Shown: one piece after another, positions 49,836-59,386 of the stretch | Position numbering within the stretch: the first letter of the stretch is position 1 | Layout of the letters: every line of letters begins with the position of its first letter | Source: Streptomyces sp. A0958 | GTDB taxonomy: Bacteria > Actinomycetota > Actinomycetes > Streptomycetales > Streptomycetaceae | DNA length: 64,000 nt | NCBI RefSeq assembly: GCF_004795035.1 | Contig: NZ_SSBK01000030.1 | Location: 16,111-80,110 of the forward strand | Direction: 5' to 3' | The notes under the pieces: model-generated | Database searches by the model: none | What the model saw: the letters and a program-made list of their open reading frames with translations, nothing else | Told to the model about the DNA's origin: nothing | Made by a program: the position numbers and the translations under genes

Positions 49836-51308
49836 TCAGTTGGCTCCGGCCCCGCGTTCTTCGCGGATCTCGGCGACGACGTGGGCGGCGGTCTGCCGCA
49901 GGCCCTCCGTCACGGTGAGGAAGTGCCAGTAGTCGGGGTGGCGACCCTCCAGGCCCGTGATGGCCTGGTCGAGGCGGGCCACCGCGTCGTCCAGCGGGCG
50001 GGCGTGCCGCGGCTCGGGGGTGTGGCGCCCGGCCATCGCCAGCCGCTGGGCGTCACGGATCGCGAACCGGGTCCGCTGGATCTCCTGCTCCGGGTCCTTG
50101 GCGACGAGGTCGAGCCGGTGCAGCCGGTCACCGGCGGCGGACACCGCCTCGTCCGTGGCGTTGAGCAGGGCGCGCACGGTGCTCAGCCGCGAGGTGGCGT
50201 CGGCCCAGCGCTGCTCATCGCGGGCGCGGGCGGCCTCCTTGAGCTTCTCCTCGGCCTGGCGCACGTTGACGGCCGCCTGCTCGGGAACCGGCTGGAGGTC
50301 CTGCCAGCAGGCGGCGGAGAACCGCCGCCGCAACTCGCTGAGCACCGGCTCGACGGACGCGGACCGGGTGGTCAGCGCCTGGGCCCGGGTACGCAGGGAC
50401 ACCAGTCGGCGGTCGATCTCGGCGGCGCGCTCGGGCAGTTTCTCCGCCTCCGCCCGCACGGCCTCGGCGTCCCGCAGCACCTGGTCGGCACGTTGAAGGG
50501 TCTCGGGCACGCCGTGGCGCCCGGCACCCTGATTGAGTTTGGTCAGCTCGGGGGCCAAGGCGGCGAGCCGGGCGGCGAGATCGTCGGCGCGCAGCCCGGA
50601 CGCCCGCACCGAATCGAGAGCATTGCTCGCGGCGAGGAGCGCCTGTCGCGCCCGCTCGACGGCCGGGGCGAGCCGGGCGAGCTGTGTCTCGGCACTCCCG
50701 AGCAGGGGCCCGAGCCCGGCGGCGAACCGCTCCAGGTCGCCCTTGACGCGCACCAGCTGGTCCTTGGCGGAGGACAGCTCGGTCCGGGCCCGGGAGGCGA
50801 CGGCCGGGTCGAGATCGTCCCGGTCGAGGTCGTGGGCGTCGACGGCGGTGATGTAGGCGTGACTGGCCTCGTCGATGCGCTGTCCGAGCGCGGCGAAGTC
50901 GTCGACGGCCTTGCGGGCGGCCGGCGAGCTGTCCACGGCGGTGATCGTCTCGATGGAGATCTGAAGGTCGCGCTGCGCGGTGTCGAGCTCGTAGAACGCC
51001 TCGGCGGCCGCATCCTTGGCCGCCTGAGCCTCGGCCCGCTGCCCCTCCCCACGCCCCCCGAACCACCGCCGCGTCCCCCCACCGGCGACGGCGAGGGGGA
51101 GAGCGGCGGCGAGGAGGGGGAGGGGGGCGAGGACGAGGAGGCAGGTGTCACGGACGTCGCGCCCGAGCGAACGGTGCCGCCCGCGCCCCACACGCGCCCC
51201 GGTCACGTCGATCGCTCCGGGGGCTCCGGGCGTTCCGGGCGCTCCGACGACGGAACCCGCTCCCTGCCCGCCCGCTCCCGCCTGCGGCTGCGCGTGTGTC
51301 GCCGTCAC
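49836..51308 (-). CDS. Membrane-anchored long coiled-coil protein
   Basis: I do not recognise a family with a known role. The 490-residue protein has a disordered Gly/Ala/Pro-rich start, one transmembrane segment near residues 58-78 (LLVLAPLPLLAAALPLAVAG), and then about 400 residues of alpha helix with heptad patterns (for example LYELDTAQRDL-type and AERARQALLAAS). It contains only one Cys. The GTG at 51308 follows GGGAGAGG. It may be a spacer or scaffold at the membrane, perhaps like TPM/phage-shock helper proteins, but this is a guess. Confidence 0.7.
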   Translation of the reverse strand: MTATHAQPQAGAGGQGAGSVVGAPGTPGAPGAIDVTGARVGRGRHRSLGRDVRDTCLLVLAPLPLLAAALPLAVAGGGTRRWFGGRGEGQRAEAQAAKDAAAEAFYELDTAQRDLQISIETITAVDSSPAARKAVDDFAALGQRIDEASHAYITAVDAHDLDRDDLDPAVASRARTELSSAKDQLVRVKGDLERFAAGLGPLLGSAETQLARLAPAVERARQALLAASNALDSVRASGLRADDLAARLAALAPELTKLNQGAGRHGVPETLQRADQVLRDAEAVRAEAEKLPERAAEIDRRLVSLRTRAQALTTRSASVEPVLSELRRRFSAACWQDLQPVPEQAAVNVRQAEEKLKEAARARDEQRWADATSRLSTVRALLNATDEAVSAAGDRLHRLDLVAKDPEQEIQRTRFAIRDAQRLAMAGRHTPEPRHARPLDDAVARLDQAITGLEGRHPDYWHFLTVTEGLRQTAAHVVAEIREERGAGAN

Positions 51309-51429
51309 ATGCCTCTCCCGTGCCGTTTCGCCTTGCCCGGTACATTCTCCCACCAGGTAAGAACGAACACACGGGCCGGTTAGTTCGCGCCGGGAGCGGT
51401 GACTCGGCGTTGCGGCGCGGTGTCGTGTG

Positions 51430-51460
51430 ACGTGGCGGACGTGGCGGACGTGGCGGACGT
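51430..51460. repeat. GTGGCGGAC tandem repeat
   Basis: Three exact GTGGCGGAC units and one partial copy stand in a row in the 229-nt gap before the coiled-coil gene. A more diverged GTG/GCGGTG-rich sequence follows to 51535. No promoter can be assigned with confidence within it. Confidence 0.6.
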
Positions 51461-51537
51461 GGCATCGTGCGGTGCGGCGCGGTGTCGTGTGAGGTGGCGT
51501 GGTGTCGTGCGGTGCGGCGTCTGTCTGCGCGGGGAGG

Positions 51538-52305
51538 TCAGTCCGCGTGCCGCACGGAGACGCCACCGTTGTCGCTGTGGGCCTTCACGACGTGCTTGCT
51601 GTCGTCACCGCGCGGCACGTCCACGGAGACGTGCCCGTTGTCGGCGGTCGCGGACACGGCGTACCGGGTCTCGCCGGCGGGAAGGTCGATGGTGATGCGC
51701 CCGTTGTCACTGACGGTGTCCACGAGATCCGGCACCTTGCTGAGGCCGAGCTTCACGGAACCGTTGTCCGACCGGGCCACCACGGACCGGGCCGAGATCC
51801 GCTCGGCCAGGACGGACCCGTTGTCGCTCTTCAGCTCCAGGGGCCCGCTGACGTCCCGTACGACGACCCCGCCGTTGTCCGAGTAGAGCTTGAGCGGCGT
51901 GGTGAACTTGGAGGCGGTGACCTTGCCGTTGTCGGCGTCCACGGTGAGAGCGAGCCCCCGGGGCACCTTCACCTCGTGCCGGGCCTCGCAGTCGCTGATC
52001 ATGGCCTTGCACTTCACCCGAAGCGTGAGCGTGTTCCCCTCCAGTTTCCACACGGGGTCGGGCCCGGTCCCGAACATGACCCAGCCGTCGACCCGCCGGG
52101 TCACCTCGATCTTGTCCACATCGGCGGGGACGACCTCCACGGTGGAGTTCTCCGCATCGATGGTGAGTGCCTTCCCGTCGTACGCGAACGACATGTGCTC
52201 GACGGGCGCGTCCTCCACATCCGTGCTCCCGCACCCACTGAGCGCCCCGACGAGCAGAGCGGTGCCCCCGATGGCCACGAGAACGCTGCGATTACGGATG
52301 GTCAT
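51538..52305 (-). CDS. DUF4097 beta-repeat lipoprotein
   Basis: The 255-residue precursor has a lipoprotein signal, with hydrophobic VAIGGTALLVGALSGC and lipobox Cys near residue 25. The mature part is a right-handed beta repeat of the DUF4097 family: a short unit with the motif (S/A)DNG(G/S/K/H/R)(V/I) occurs seven times at about 20-residue steps. Two cysteines in VKCKAMISDCEAR may form a loop disulfide. Such proteins are often adhesin- or sensor-like surface proteins; the role is unknown. The start is the ATG at 52305. Confidence 0.88.
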   Translation of the reverse strand: MTIRNRSVLVAIGGTALLVGALSGCGSTDVEDAPVEHMSFAYDGKALTIDAENSTVEVVPADVDKIEVTRRVDGWVMFGTGPDPVWKLEGNTLTLRVKCKAMISDCEARHEVKVPRGLALTVDADNGKVTASKFTTPLKLYSDNGGVVVRDVSGPLELKSDNGSVLAERISARSVVARSDNGSVKLGLSKVPDLVDTVSDNGRITIDLPAGETRYAVSATADNGHVSVDVPRGDDSKHVVKAHSDNGGVSVRHAD

Positions 52306-52489
52306 GGTGATCAGGTCCCCCTGGGCCGGCGCTGCGATGCGCGTCTTGCGATGCCCCTACGGTACGCAGCGCCCGCCGGCCCGACGATCCGGTCGGCTAC
52401 CGTCTTGGGGTGGGGGTAGCCCCCGTACGACCCGAGCCCGGCCCGGCCGTACGATCGGCTTCGGCCCCGCTCACGATCAGGCTGGGTCC

Positions 52490-52522
52490 GGCTTCGGCCC
52501 GGCTTCGGCCCGGCTTCGGCCC
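52490..52522. repeat. CCGGCTTCGGC tandem repeat
   Basis: Three nearly exact 11-bp copies of CCGGCTTCGGC follow one another in the gap between the DUF4097 gene and tRNA-Val. Related GGCTTCGGCC copies occur just before (about 52457). The remaining gap 52306-52579 holds no gene that I can support. Confidence 0.65.
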
Positions 52523-52579
52523 CTGGATGACCGATTGTCGACATGTGCCGTGATGCATGTAACCTGTTGCCTCATCCAC

Positions 52580-52654
52580 GGGTGCGTAGCTCAGGGGTAG
52601 AGCGCTGCTCTTACAAAGCAGATGTCGGCGGTTCGAAACCGTCCGCGCCCACCA
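52580..52654 (+). tRNA. tRNA-Val (anticodon TAC)
   Basis: The sequence folds as a cloverleaf. The acceptor stem pairs GGGTGCG (52580-52586) with CGCGCCC (52644-52650), including one T-G wobble. The anticodon arm is CTGCT-C-TTACAA-AGCAG with loop CTTACAA, giving anticodon TAC (Val GTA). The T arm contains GGTTCGAAACC. The discriminator A (52651) is followed by an encoded CCA at 52652-52654. The 3' half is the likely attachment site of the integrative element that follows. Confidence 0.92.
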
Positions 52655-52658
52655 GCAC

Positions 52659-52692
52659 AAAGACCCCCAGCCGATCATGGCTGGGGGTCTTT
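52659..52692. terminator. 14-bp hairpin between tRNA-Val and integrase
   Basis: AAAGACCCCCAGCC (52659-52672) pairs with GGCTGGGGGTCTTT (52679-52692) around a GATCAT loop. It ends in TTT on the + strand and in a matching TTT on the other strand, so it can end tRNA and integrase transcripts. Confidence 0.88.
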
Positions 52693-52722
52693 GACATCCA
52701 CTTCTGACATCAACGGGCACGA

Positions 52723-53880
52723 TCACCCACGGTCGGGACGCTGCCGCTTCAACATCCGGTCCAGGTGGCTCACGGCCTCCCGCTGCGTGTCCTGGACGAC
52801 GTGGGCGTAGATGTTCATCGTGACCGCGATCTGACTGTGCCCCAGGATCTCCATGACGACGCGGGGCGGGACGCCGGCAGCGGTCAGCAGGGTCGCGCAG
52901 CCGTGGCGGGCATCGTGCAGGCGGATCACCCGAAGGCCGGCGGTCGCGGCAACGCGGGTGAACGAGCGGTACAGGTTGCGGGGTTCGATCGGCCGGCCTG
53001 TGCGGGTGGTGAAGACGTATCCCGTGTCCTCCCACTGATCACCGGCAGCCTCACGCCGAGCAGCCTGCCGCAGCCGTTCCCATCGGAGCGGAGCGATGCA
53101 GAGGGCGGGGAGGGGGAGCGTCTGTTTCCTGCGGCGCCCCTTGGGATCGTCCTCGTACGCCTCACCGCGGACACGCTGTCGCTGAGTGCGAACCCGGATC
53201 TCCCGCTTGTCGAGGTCCACGTTTTCCCACCGGAGGCCGACGATTTCACCGCGGCGGAAGCCGAGCGCGATGGCGAGCACGAAGGCCGCATAGAGCGGGT
53301 CCTTACGGGCCGCGGTGAGGAAGGACAGGGTCTCGTCCAGCGACCAGGGGGAGAGGTCTCGCGCTTCGGCCGAAGGCGGCTCCACGAGGGTCGCCACGTT
53401 CCGCATGACGAGTTCTTCCCGGCAGGCCGCCGTCAGCGCGGTACGCAGGACACGGTGGGATTCCTTGGCGGTCGCTGCGGTGGTCGTCTGTTCCAGACGG
53501 ACGAGGAAGCGCCGGACGTCTGCGACGCTCAACGATTCGAGCCGCTTTGAGCCGAGCATCGGTACGAGGTAGAGGCGGATGGGCGTCTCGTACTTGGCGT
53601 AGGTCGTCCGCTTGCGGCGCGGCTTGACGATGTTCTCCAGCCAGTACGGCAGCCACTCGGAGAGCTTGGCCGACCGCGTGGGCACGGGGACGCCTTGGTC
53701 CACCTTGGCGAGCAGGTCACGGCGCTTGGTGTCGCACTCGGCCCAGGTCTTGCCGTAGGCGAACTTGCGGGCGCGGGTGCCGTCCGGCTGGAGGACGTAG
53801 ACCGCGGCTTGATAGCGGCCGTCCTTGCGCTTGGTGATGGTGCCGGCGCCGTTGGGGTTGCGTTTGCGCTGGGGAGGCAT
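52723..53880 (-). CDS. int: Tyrosine-type site-specific integrase
   Basis: The 385-residue recombinase has an AP2-like N-terminal arm-binding part (GTITKRKDGRYQAAV), a SAM-like core-binding domain (residues about 70-160) and the catalytic domain. Catalytic residues are visible: Arg in LGFRRGEIVGLRW, His-x-x-Arg in RLHDARHGCATLL, His in EILGHSQIAVTMN and Tyr in MNIYAHVV. It would integrate the element into the tRNA-Val 3' end. The ATG at 53880 overlaps the excisionase stop by one base (coupled genes, excisionase first). Confidence 0.95.
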   Translation of the reverse strand: MPPQRKRNPNGAGTITKRKDGRYQAAVYVLQPDGTRARKFAYGKTWAECDTKRRDLLAKVDQGVPVPTRSAKLSEWLPYWLENIVKPRRKRTTYAKYETPIRLYLVPMLGSKRLESLSVADVRRFLVRLEQTTTAATAKESHRVLRTALTAACREELVMRNVATLVEPPSAEARDLSPWSLDETLSFLTAARKDPLYAAFVLAIALGFRRGEIVGLRWENVDLDKREIRVRTQRQRVRGEAYEDDPKGRRRKQTLPLPALCIAPLRWERLRQAARREAAGDQWEDTGYVFTTRTGRPIEPRNLYRSFTRVAATAGLRVIRLHDARHGCATLLTAAGVPPRVVMEILGHSQIAVTMNIYAHVVQDTQREAVSHLDRMLKRQRPDRG

Positions 53881-54064
53881 CAGGCGGCTTCCTCGATCTC
53901 GTTGACGATGAAGTCCCGTACGGCGTCGGCGGGGATGCGCCGGGCCCGGCCGATGGTGATGGAGACGAGTCGGCGGGAGCGGATCAGGTCGTAGACGGTG
54001 GAGCGTCCGAGCTTCAGCCGCGCCATGACCTGGGGCACGGTGAGGAGTTCGGCGGTGGCGGTGG

Positions 54065-54068
<4 letters not shown>
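53880..54068 (-). CDS. xis: Excisionase (HTH_17 family)
   Basis: The 62-residue basic protein has a MerR-like winged helix: LLTVPQVMARLKLGRSTVYD then RRLVSITIGRARRIPADAV. Such small proteins help the integrase to excise pSAM2-type elements. The ATG at 54068 is used because residues upstream do not fit. Its stop overlaps int, and its own start overlaps the stop of the replication gene (ATGA at 54065-54068). Confidence 0.9.
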
Positions 54069-55473
<1,405 letters not shown>

Positions 55474-55477
<4 letters not shown>

Positions 55478-56559
55478 GCGGCCACCTCCAGACCAGCGGT
55501 GGCGGTGTTGGTTGCGCCGAGGCCGGTGAGGATGGCGGTGGCCAGGGGCGGTGGGACGGCGTTGCCGATCTGCTCGAACTGCTTGGTCCGCGACCCCTGC
55601 CACGGGTAATCGGCGGGGAAGCCCTGGAGGACGGCCGCTTCCGTGGCGGAGAGGCGGCGGACGGCGGTGCCGTGGTCGTCGTACCAGGACACGTCATTGA
55701 GGGCGTGGCCGAACAGGAGGGTGGGCGCGGGGCGGTCGAGGGTGCGGCGGGTGGAGCGGGGGCGGTTGCCGACGCGCAGCGTCCAGGAGCGGGCCCTACC
55801 GGTCAGGGCCCAGGCCGGGGCGGTGGTGGAGAAGCGGGTGCCGCCGGAGGTGTGGTTGCCCCGGGTGATGACGTCTCCCGCGGGGCAGCCGATCGCTTCG
55901 GCCATGGACACCCAGGGCAGCCGGCCCGGTCCGAAGAGGCTTTCGGGTTGGGCGGTCTCGGCGTGGGTGGGCTCGGGCGGGGTCGCGGTGCGGGTGCGGG
56001 AGGCCATCAGCACGGCGCGGCGGCGGGTCTGGGGGACGCCGTGGTCGGCGGCGTTGAGGATGCCGACCCACGTCGAGTAGCCACGGGTGCGCAGGATGCG
56101 GGCCATGTGCTCGAAGAGGGGCTGTGCTGCGGGGACTTCTTCCAGGGCGACCCATTCTGGGTGGAGGCCGAGGGCGTAGCGCAGCGGTTCGGCGACCAGG
56201 AGGGAGCGGAGGTCGGTGCAGGCGGTGTGCAGGAGCGGGCGGGTGTCGGTGCCGCGGGCGAGGTCGTCCAGGGCTTGGTGGCACAGGTGCATGTCGTCGT
56301 GTCCGGCACCGAGGCCGGCGGTGCTGAAGGGCTGGCACGGGGCCGACCCGATCAGCCCGACGACTTTTCCGGTCAGGGGCGCGGTGGGGTAGGCGGCGAC
56401 GTCGGTGCGGATCGTGAGGTGACCAGCCTGGTTGCGGGTGGCGCAGGCTGCCGCGTCGATCTCCAACCCGATCTCCCGGCCGCCCAGGGCGCGTAAGCCC
56501 TGGGACCAGCCACCGGGGCCGGCGAACAGGTCCAGCACACGAGGGGTGTCGGTGCTCAT
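55474..56559 (-). CDS. C5-cytosine DNA methyltransferase
   Basis: The 361-residue enzyme methylates cytosine at carbon 5. Motif I is RVLDLFAGPGGWSQGLRAL, motif IV GSAPCQPFSTAGLG with the catalytic Cys near residue 77, motif VI VALEEVPAAQP (EEV where most enzymes have ENV), motif VIII VPQTRRRAVLMA and motif X QIGNAVPPPLATAI. No restriction enzyme gene lies next to it, so it is an orphan that may protect the element during transfer. The target site is unknown. It overlaps both neighbours by 3-4 nt, which ties it to replication genes. Confidence 0.92.
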
Positions 56560-56756
56560 CGGCGGGTACCCCCGTTGCGGTGGGCGGGGCCGTGGTTGGC
56601 GGTGTAGCCCTCCACCAGTGCCTTGACCTGTGCGTCGCCCGTGGCGGTGGCAGAGGCCCCGCAGTGGCAGACCGCGGACCCGGTGGCGGGGGCGTTGGGG
56701 GAGGGCTTGCTGATGTGGAGGCCGGGGCGGTCCGGGGTCGGGGTCAGGTCGGCCAT
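56556..56756 (-). CDS. Small cysteine-containing AICE protein
   Basis: The 66-residue protein is not recognised. It has AVCHCGASATATGDAQVKAL, with a CxC pair, and a basic C-terminus NHGPAHRNGGTRR. The pattern suggests a small nucleic-acid-binding or regulatory protein of the element. Its stop overlaps the methyltransferase start (ATGA), so it is coupled to it. The ATG at 56756 is used because upstream residues do not look coding. Confidence 0.65.
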   Translation of the reverse strand: MADLTPTPDRPGLHISKPSPNAPATGSAVCHCGASATATGDAQVKALVEGYTANHGPAHRNGGTRR

Positions 56757-56761
56757 GACGC

Positions 56762-56947
56762 TCACGCCCCGATCCGGGCGTGGGTGCGGGCGGCGGGGAG
56801 GGTGTGGCCGGTGCCGTTGCAGGCGGGGCAGTCGGCGGTGATCGTGCGGTGCTCGCCGGCCGGGGTGCGGGTGCCGGTGGTGATGGCGACAGTGGGAAAG
56901 CCGTCGCAGTGACCGCAGATAGGCCGGGGCAGGGTCCGCTGGGGCAT
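56762..56947 (-). CDS. Small zinc-finger-like AICE protein
   Basis: The 61-residue protein has two cysteine pairs: PICGHCDGFPTVAI and ITADCPACNGTGHTLP, a CxxC-x(n)-CxxC pattern like DnaJ-type zinc fingers (CPACNGTG matches the DnaJ repeat CxxCxGxG). It is 5 nt upstream of the CxC protein gene on the same strand. The function is unknown; similar small proteins are common in Streptomyces conjugative elements. Confidence 0.75.
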   Translation of the reverse strand: MPQRTLPRPICGHCDGFPTVAITTGTRTPAGEHRTITADCPACNGTGHTLPAARTHARIGA

Positions 56948-57040
56948 GATGATGTCTCCCTTTCGGGTCCGTTGGATCTGGAAGGTGGGAAGGCGCCCGG
57001 GGCGGCGGAAACTTGGCGGTTGAGGCCGCCCCGGGGGCCG

Positions 57041-57610
57041 TTAAGAGCGAGCGCGCGGGGTGTTGTTGCGTCGGCCGCGTCCCTTGACCGCGTACATGGC
57101 CGAGTCCGCAGCGGACAGAGCGTCGGTGAGGGTGCGTGCGGGCAAGTCGGCGAGGTGGCAGACACCGACCGAGGCGCCGACCGGGACCGTCAGCCCGCCA
57201 TAGGCGACGGGGCGGTGCAGCGCTTCGCGAAGCGCGGCCAAGCCGGGAGTGCGGGCGGGGTCGGTGATGATGGCGGCGAATTCGTCGCCCCCGAGACGGG
57301 CCGCGATCCCATGGCCCGAGACCCAGCCAGTCAGCCGTGCGGCGGTGGCCGCAATGACGGCGTCGCCGGCCGAGTGGCCGTAGGTGTCGTTGATGGCCTT
57401 GAAGTCGTCCAGGTCCACGAGCAGGGCGGCGGCGTCGGCTGAGCGGGTGGCGATGCGTTCGGCGCGGGCCGTCCAGCCGGTTCGGGTGTGCAGGCCGGTG
57501 AGCGGGTCGCGTCGAGCGGTGGACAGGCGGTGGGTGAGCAGGCTGCCGTGCAGAGCCCACCCGAGGGCGGGTAACGCTGCGGCGACGATGGACAGGTCCA
57601 TGCCGATCAC
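57041..57610 (-). CDS. Diguanylate cyclase (GGDEF) encoded by the element
   Basis: The 189-residue protein has an N-terminal hydrophobic segment (IVAAALPALGWALHG) and then a full GGDEF domain. Signature residues are DPLTGLHTRTGW, LLVDLDDFKAINDTYGHSA with the metal-binding Asp, ARLGGDEFAAI with the complete active loop, and GVCHLADLPARTLTDAL with ADSAMYAVKGRGRNN-type end. The inhibitory RxxD site before GGDEF is absent. It should make cyclic di-GMP, which in Streptomyces holds development back through BldD. The GTG at 57610 overlaps the stop of the SpdD gene (GTGA); an ATG lies three codons later. Confidence 0.92.
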   Translation of the reverse strand: MIGMDLSIVAAALPALGWALHGSLLTHRLSTARRDPLTGLHTRTGWTARAERIATRSADAAALLVDLDDFKAINDTYGHSAGDAVIAATAARLTGWVSGHGIAARLGGDEFAAIITDPARTPGLAALREALHRPVAYGGLTVPVGASVGVCHLADLPARTLTDALSAADSAMYAVKGRGRRNNTPRARS

Positions 57611-57930
57611 CGGGCCTTGTTGTTGAGGAGCGAGCGCAGGACTACGGCGCAGATCGCGACCGAGGCGGCGGTGATCGCGGTGGCCAGGAGCATGGAGACC
57701 AGGACGGTGCCGATGATCAGGACCATGGCGGTCCCGCCGGCGGCGGCGAGGATCAGGGAGCCCGGGGTCAGCCGGACGGTCGGCCGGGTGGACGGAGCGA
57801 CCGGGGCCGGGGCGGGGGTGTGGTGGCAGGTGCAGGCGGGGGTGTGGGTGATGCCGGTGAGCGGTCGGGCGAGGGGCGTCGACGAGGTGATGGGCGCGGT
57901 GTCCGGGGGCGGGATCTTGGGGGTGAACAC
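57607..57930 (-). CDS. SpdD-like plasmid-spread protein
   Basis: The 107-residue protein has a proline-rich N-terminus (FTPKIPPPDTAPITSSTP), a small CTCHHTP cluster and one long or two short hydrophobic segments (GTAMVLIIGTVLVSMLLATA then AASVAICAVVLRSLL). This fits Streptomyces SpdD proteins, which help spread the element within the recipient mycelium. The ATG at 57930 stands 11 nt after the next upstream gene. Its stop overlaps the GGDEF start. Confidence 0.8.
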   Translation of the reverse strand: MFTPKIPPPDTAPITSSTPLARPLTGITHTPACTCHHTPAPAPVAPSTRPTVRLTPGSLILAAAGGTAMVLIIGTVLVSMLLATAITAASVAICAVVLRSLLNNKAR

Positions 57931-57941
57931 GGTTCCTCCTG

Positions 57942-58130
57942 TCAGGGGTTGCAGCGGTGGGTGCGGGCGGCGAGTTCGGCGGCGGAGCGGTTGTGGTAGT
58001 TGGCGGAGAAGTTGCAGCCGGGGGCGGTGCAGGCGGCGGTGTGCTTGGTACGGCCCCGGCCGTCGTGGTGGGTGCCGACCTGGACGGGGCCGATACGGAT
58101 CACGTCGGTGAAGCGGTTGGGACGCGGCAT
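57942..58130 (-). CDS. SpdA-like mobile element transfer protein
   Basis: The 62-residue basic protein has RFTDVIRIGPVQVGTHHDGR, TAACTAPGCNFSANYHNRSA and a C-terminal RTHRCNP; three Cys and several His could hold zinc. It matches small 'mobile element transfer' (SpdA-type) proteins of Streptomyces elements. It is 2 nt downstream of the following gene and 11 nt before spdD, in the same run. Confidence 0.8.
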   Translation of the reverse strand: MPRPNRFTDVIRIGPVQVGTHHDGRGRTKHTAACTAPGCNFSANYHNRSAAELAARTHRCNP

Positions 58131-58132
58131 GG

Positions 58133-58318
58133 TCAGTCCTCCTGACGGAGGGTGTTGCCGGGGAACTCGGCGCGGATACGGTCGGCCTCTGCCGGGTCCG
58201 TCGTGCGGTCGGCCGCTTCCTCGGCGAGAAGCCGGGCGAGAGTGGGGCGGCCGGTGGCGGCCATCTCCCGGGCGGCGTCGACGTAGTCGGCGGGGCGATT
58301 GAAGTTGAACAGGGCCAT
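58133..58318 (-). CDS. Small helical AICE protein of unknown function
   Basis: This 61-residue protein, ALFNFNRPADYVDAAREMA and RLLAEEAADRTTDPAEADR, is rich in Ala, Asp and Glu and looks all-helical. I do not recognise it beyond similar reading frames in the same place in other AICEs. It has no cysteines or membrane segments. It lies 2 nt before the SpdA-like gene and 19 nt after the DUF2637 gene. Confidence 0.65.
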   Translation of the reverse strand: MALFNFNRPADYVDAAREMAATGRPTLARLLAEEAADRTTDPAEADRIRAEFPGNTLRQED

Positions 58319-58337
58319 GAGTCGAGATCCCTTCTGA

Positions 58338-59039
58338 TCAGGCGAGTTGGGCGGTGATGGCGTCGGCGAGCGGTGCGGGGACGCCGAGGCGTGCGCGCAG
58401 GGTCGCGGTGTCGATCCGGTTGCCGGTCGTGGCGTGGTGGGTGTCAGCGACCTTCCGCGCGTGGTCCAGCAACGCCGGCGGAACAGTCACCGGGACAGGC
58501 GCCGGTGCCGCAACGGGTTCCGGGGCGGGGACAGGTTCGGGGGCCGTCGGAGCCGTGACAGGCGGGAGTTCGGGCGCAGAGTCCGGGGCCGGGTCGGGCT
58601 CGCGCTCGACCGTGACGGGCTCGGGTGCCGAGGCGGTCAACGGCGCTTCTGTCGCCGCCGGTTGAGCGGTGGGGGTGGCGGTGTGCGTGTGGGCGAGGAG
58701 TGTTCCGCCGAGGAAGGCGAGGGCGGGCCAGCCGGCGACGAGGATGCGGAGCCATGGCGGGACGTTGTCCAGGTCGAGCATTCCGGCGGTCGCGATGTTC
58801 GCGCCGAGGGATGCGGCCAGGGCGATGACGAACCAGACCCAGGCCGGGCCGTTGTCCGCGGCTGTGCGCATTCGGCGCCAGGCGGCGACCAGGAGCAGGT
58901 CCACGCTGATCGGGTAGGCCCAGGCTTTCCAGCCGTCCTGTCCGGCAGCGTCGGCCAGGTCATGCAGGTGTGAGAAGGACAGAGCACCGGCGATGACGGC
59001 TTGAACCAGCACGGCGTCCGGGCGGATGGTGCGGGGCAT
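58338..59039 (-). CDS. DUF2637/SpdB-like membrane protein
   Basis: The 233-residue protein has four hydrophobic helices in its N-terminal half: VLVQAVIAGALSFSHLHDLA, WAYPISVDLLLVAAWRRMR, AWVWFVIALAASLGANIATA and WLRILVAGWPALAFLGGTLL. A long Pro/Ala/Val/Glu linker (about 115-190) leads to a C-terminal helix-turn-helix-like part (IDTATLRARLGVPAPLADAI). DUF2637 proteins in Streptomyces elements act in spread (SpdB). The ATG at 59039 follows GGAGGTGACCACC. Confidence 0.85.
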   Translation of the reverse strand: MPRTIRPDAVLVQAVIAGALSFSHLHDLADAAGQDGWKAWAYPISVDLLLVAAWRRMRTAADNGPAWVWFVIALAASLGANIATAGMLDLDNVPPWLRILVAGWPALAFLGGTLLAHTHTATPTAQPAATEAPLTASAPEPVTVEREPDPAPDSAPELPPVTAPTAPEPVPAPEPVAAPAPVPVTVPPALLDHARKVADTHHATTGNRIDTATLRARLGVPAPLADAITAQLA

Positions 59040-59120
59040 GGTGGTCACCTCCAATCTGTGGTGGTGCCGGGGCCGGGCGGGATGCGGGTGGTCGCCGCCC
59101 GGCACCCGGAGCGGAGGGGG

Positions 59121-59303
59121 TCAGGCGTTGGGTTCGGTTCCGGTGCCGAAGCAGTTCAGGCACAGGCCGTCCTGCTGTCCGACCGGGCGGCGCTTGCGGC
59201 CGACGCGCACGGTGGTGGGGACGTTGCCGGTCCCGCCGCACGGCTTGCAGTCACCGTTCTCGACCACGGGCGGGGGCTTGGGGGTCGTCCGTCGAGGTGC
59301 CAT
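59121..59303 (-). CDS. Small zinc-ribbon AICE protein
   Basis: The 60-residue basic protein has two CxxC pairs, NGDCKPCGGTGNVPT and GLCLNCFGTGTEPNA, like a single DnaJ-type zinc unit with CxxCxGTG. It begins with a Lys/Pro/Arg-rich stretch suited to nucleic acid binding. It lies between the DUF2637 and traB genes, 83 nt from the latter. Another such protein is encoded at 56762-56947, so the element has two. Confidence 0.78.
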   Translation of the reverse strand: MAPRRTTPKPPPVVENGDCKPCGGTGNVPTTVRVGRKRRPVGQQDGLCLNCFGTGTEPNA

Positions 59304-59386
59304 GGCGGGGGTTCCTTCCGGTTCCGGGCATGGGCGGGGTAGGGACCTGGCGCAAGACGGTCACGCCGACCGGGAAGAGCGGGGTG

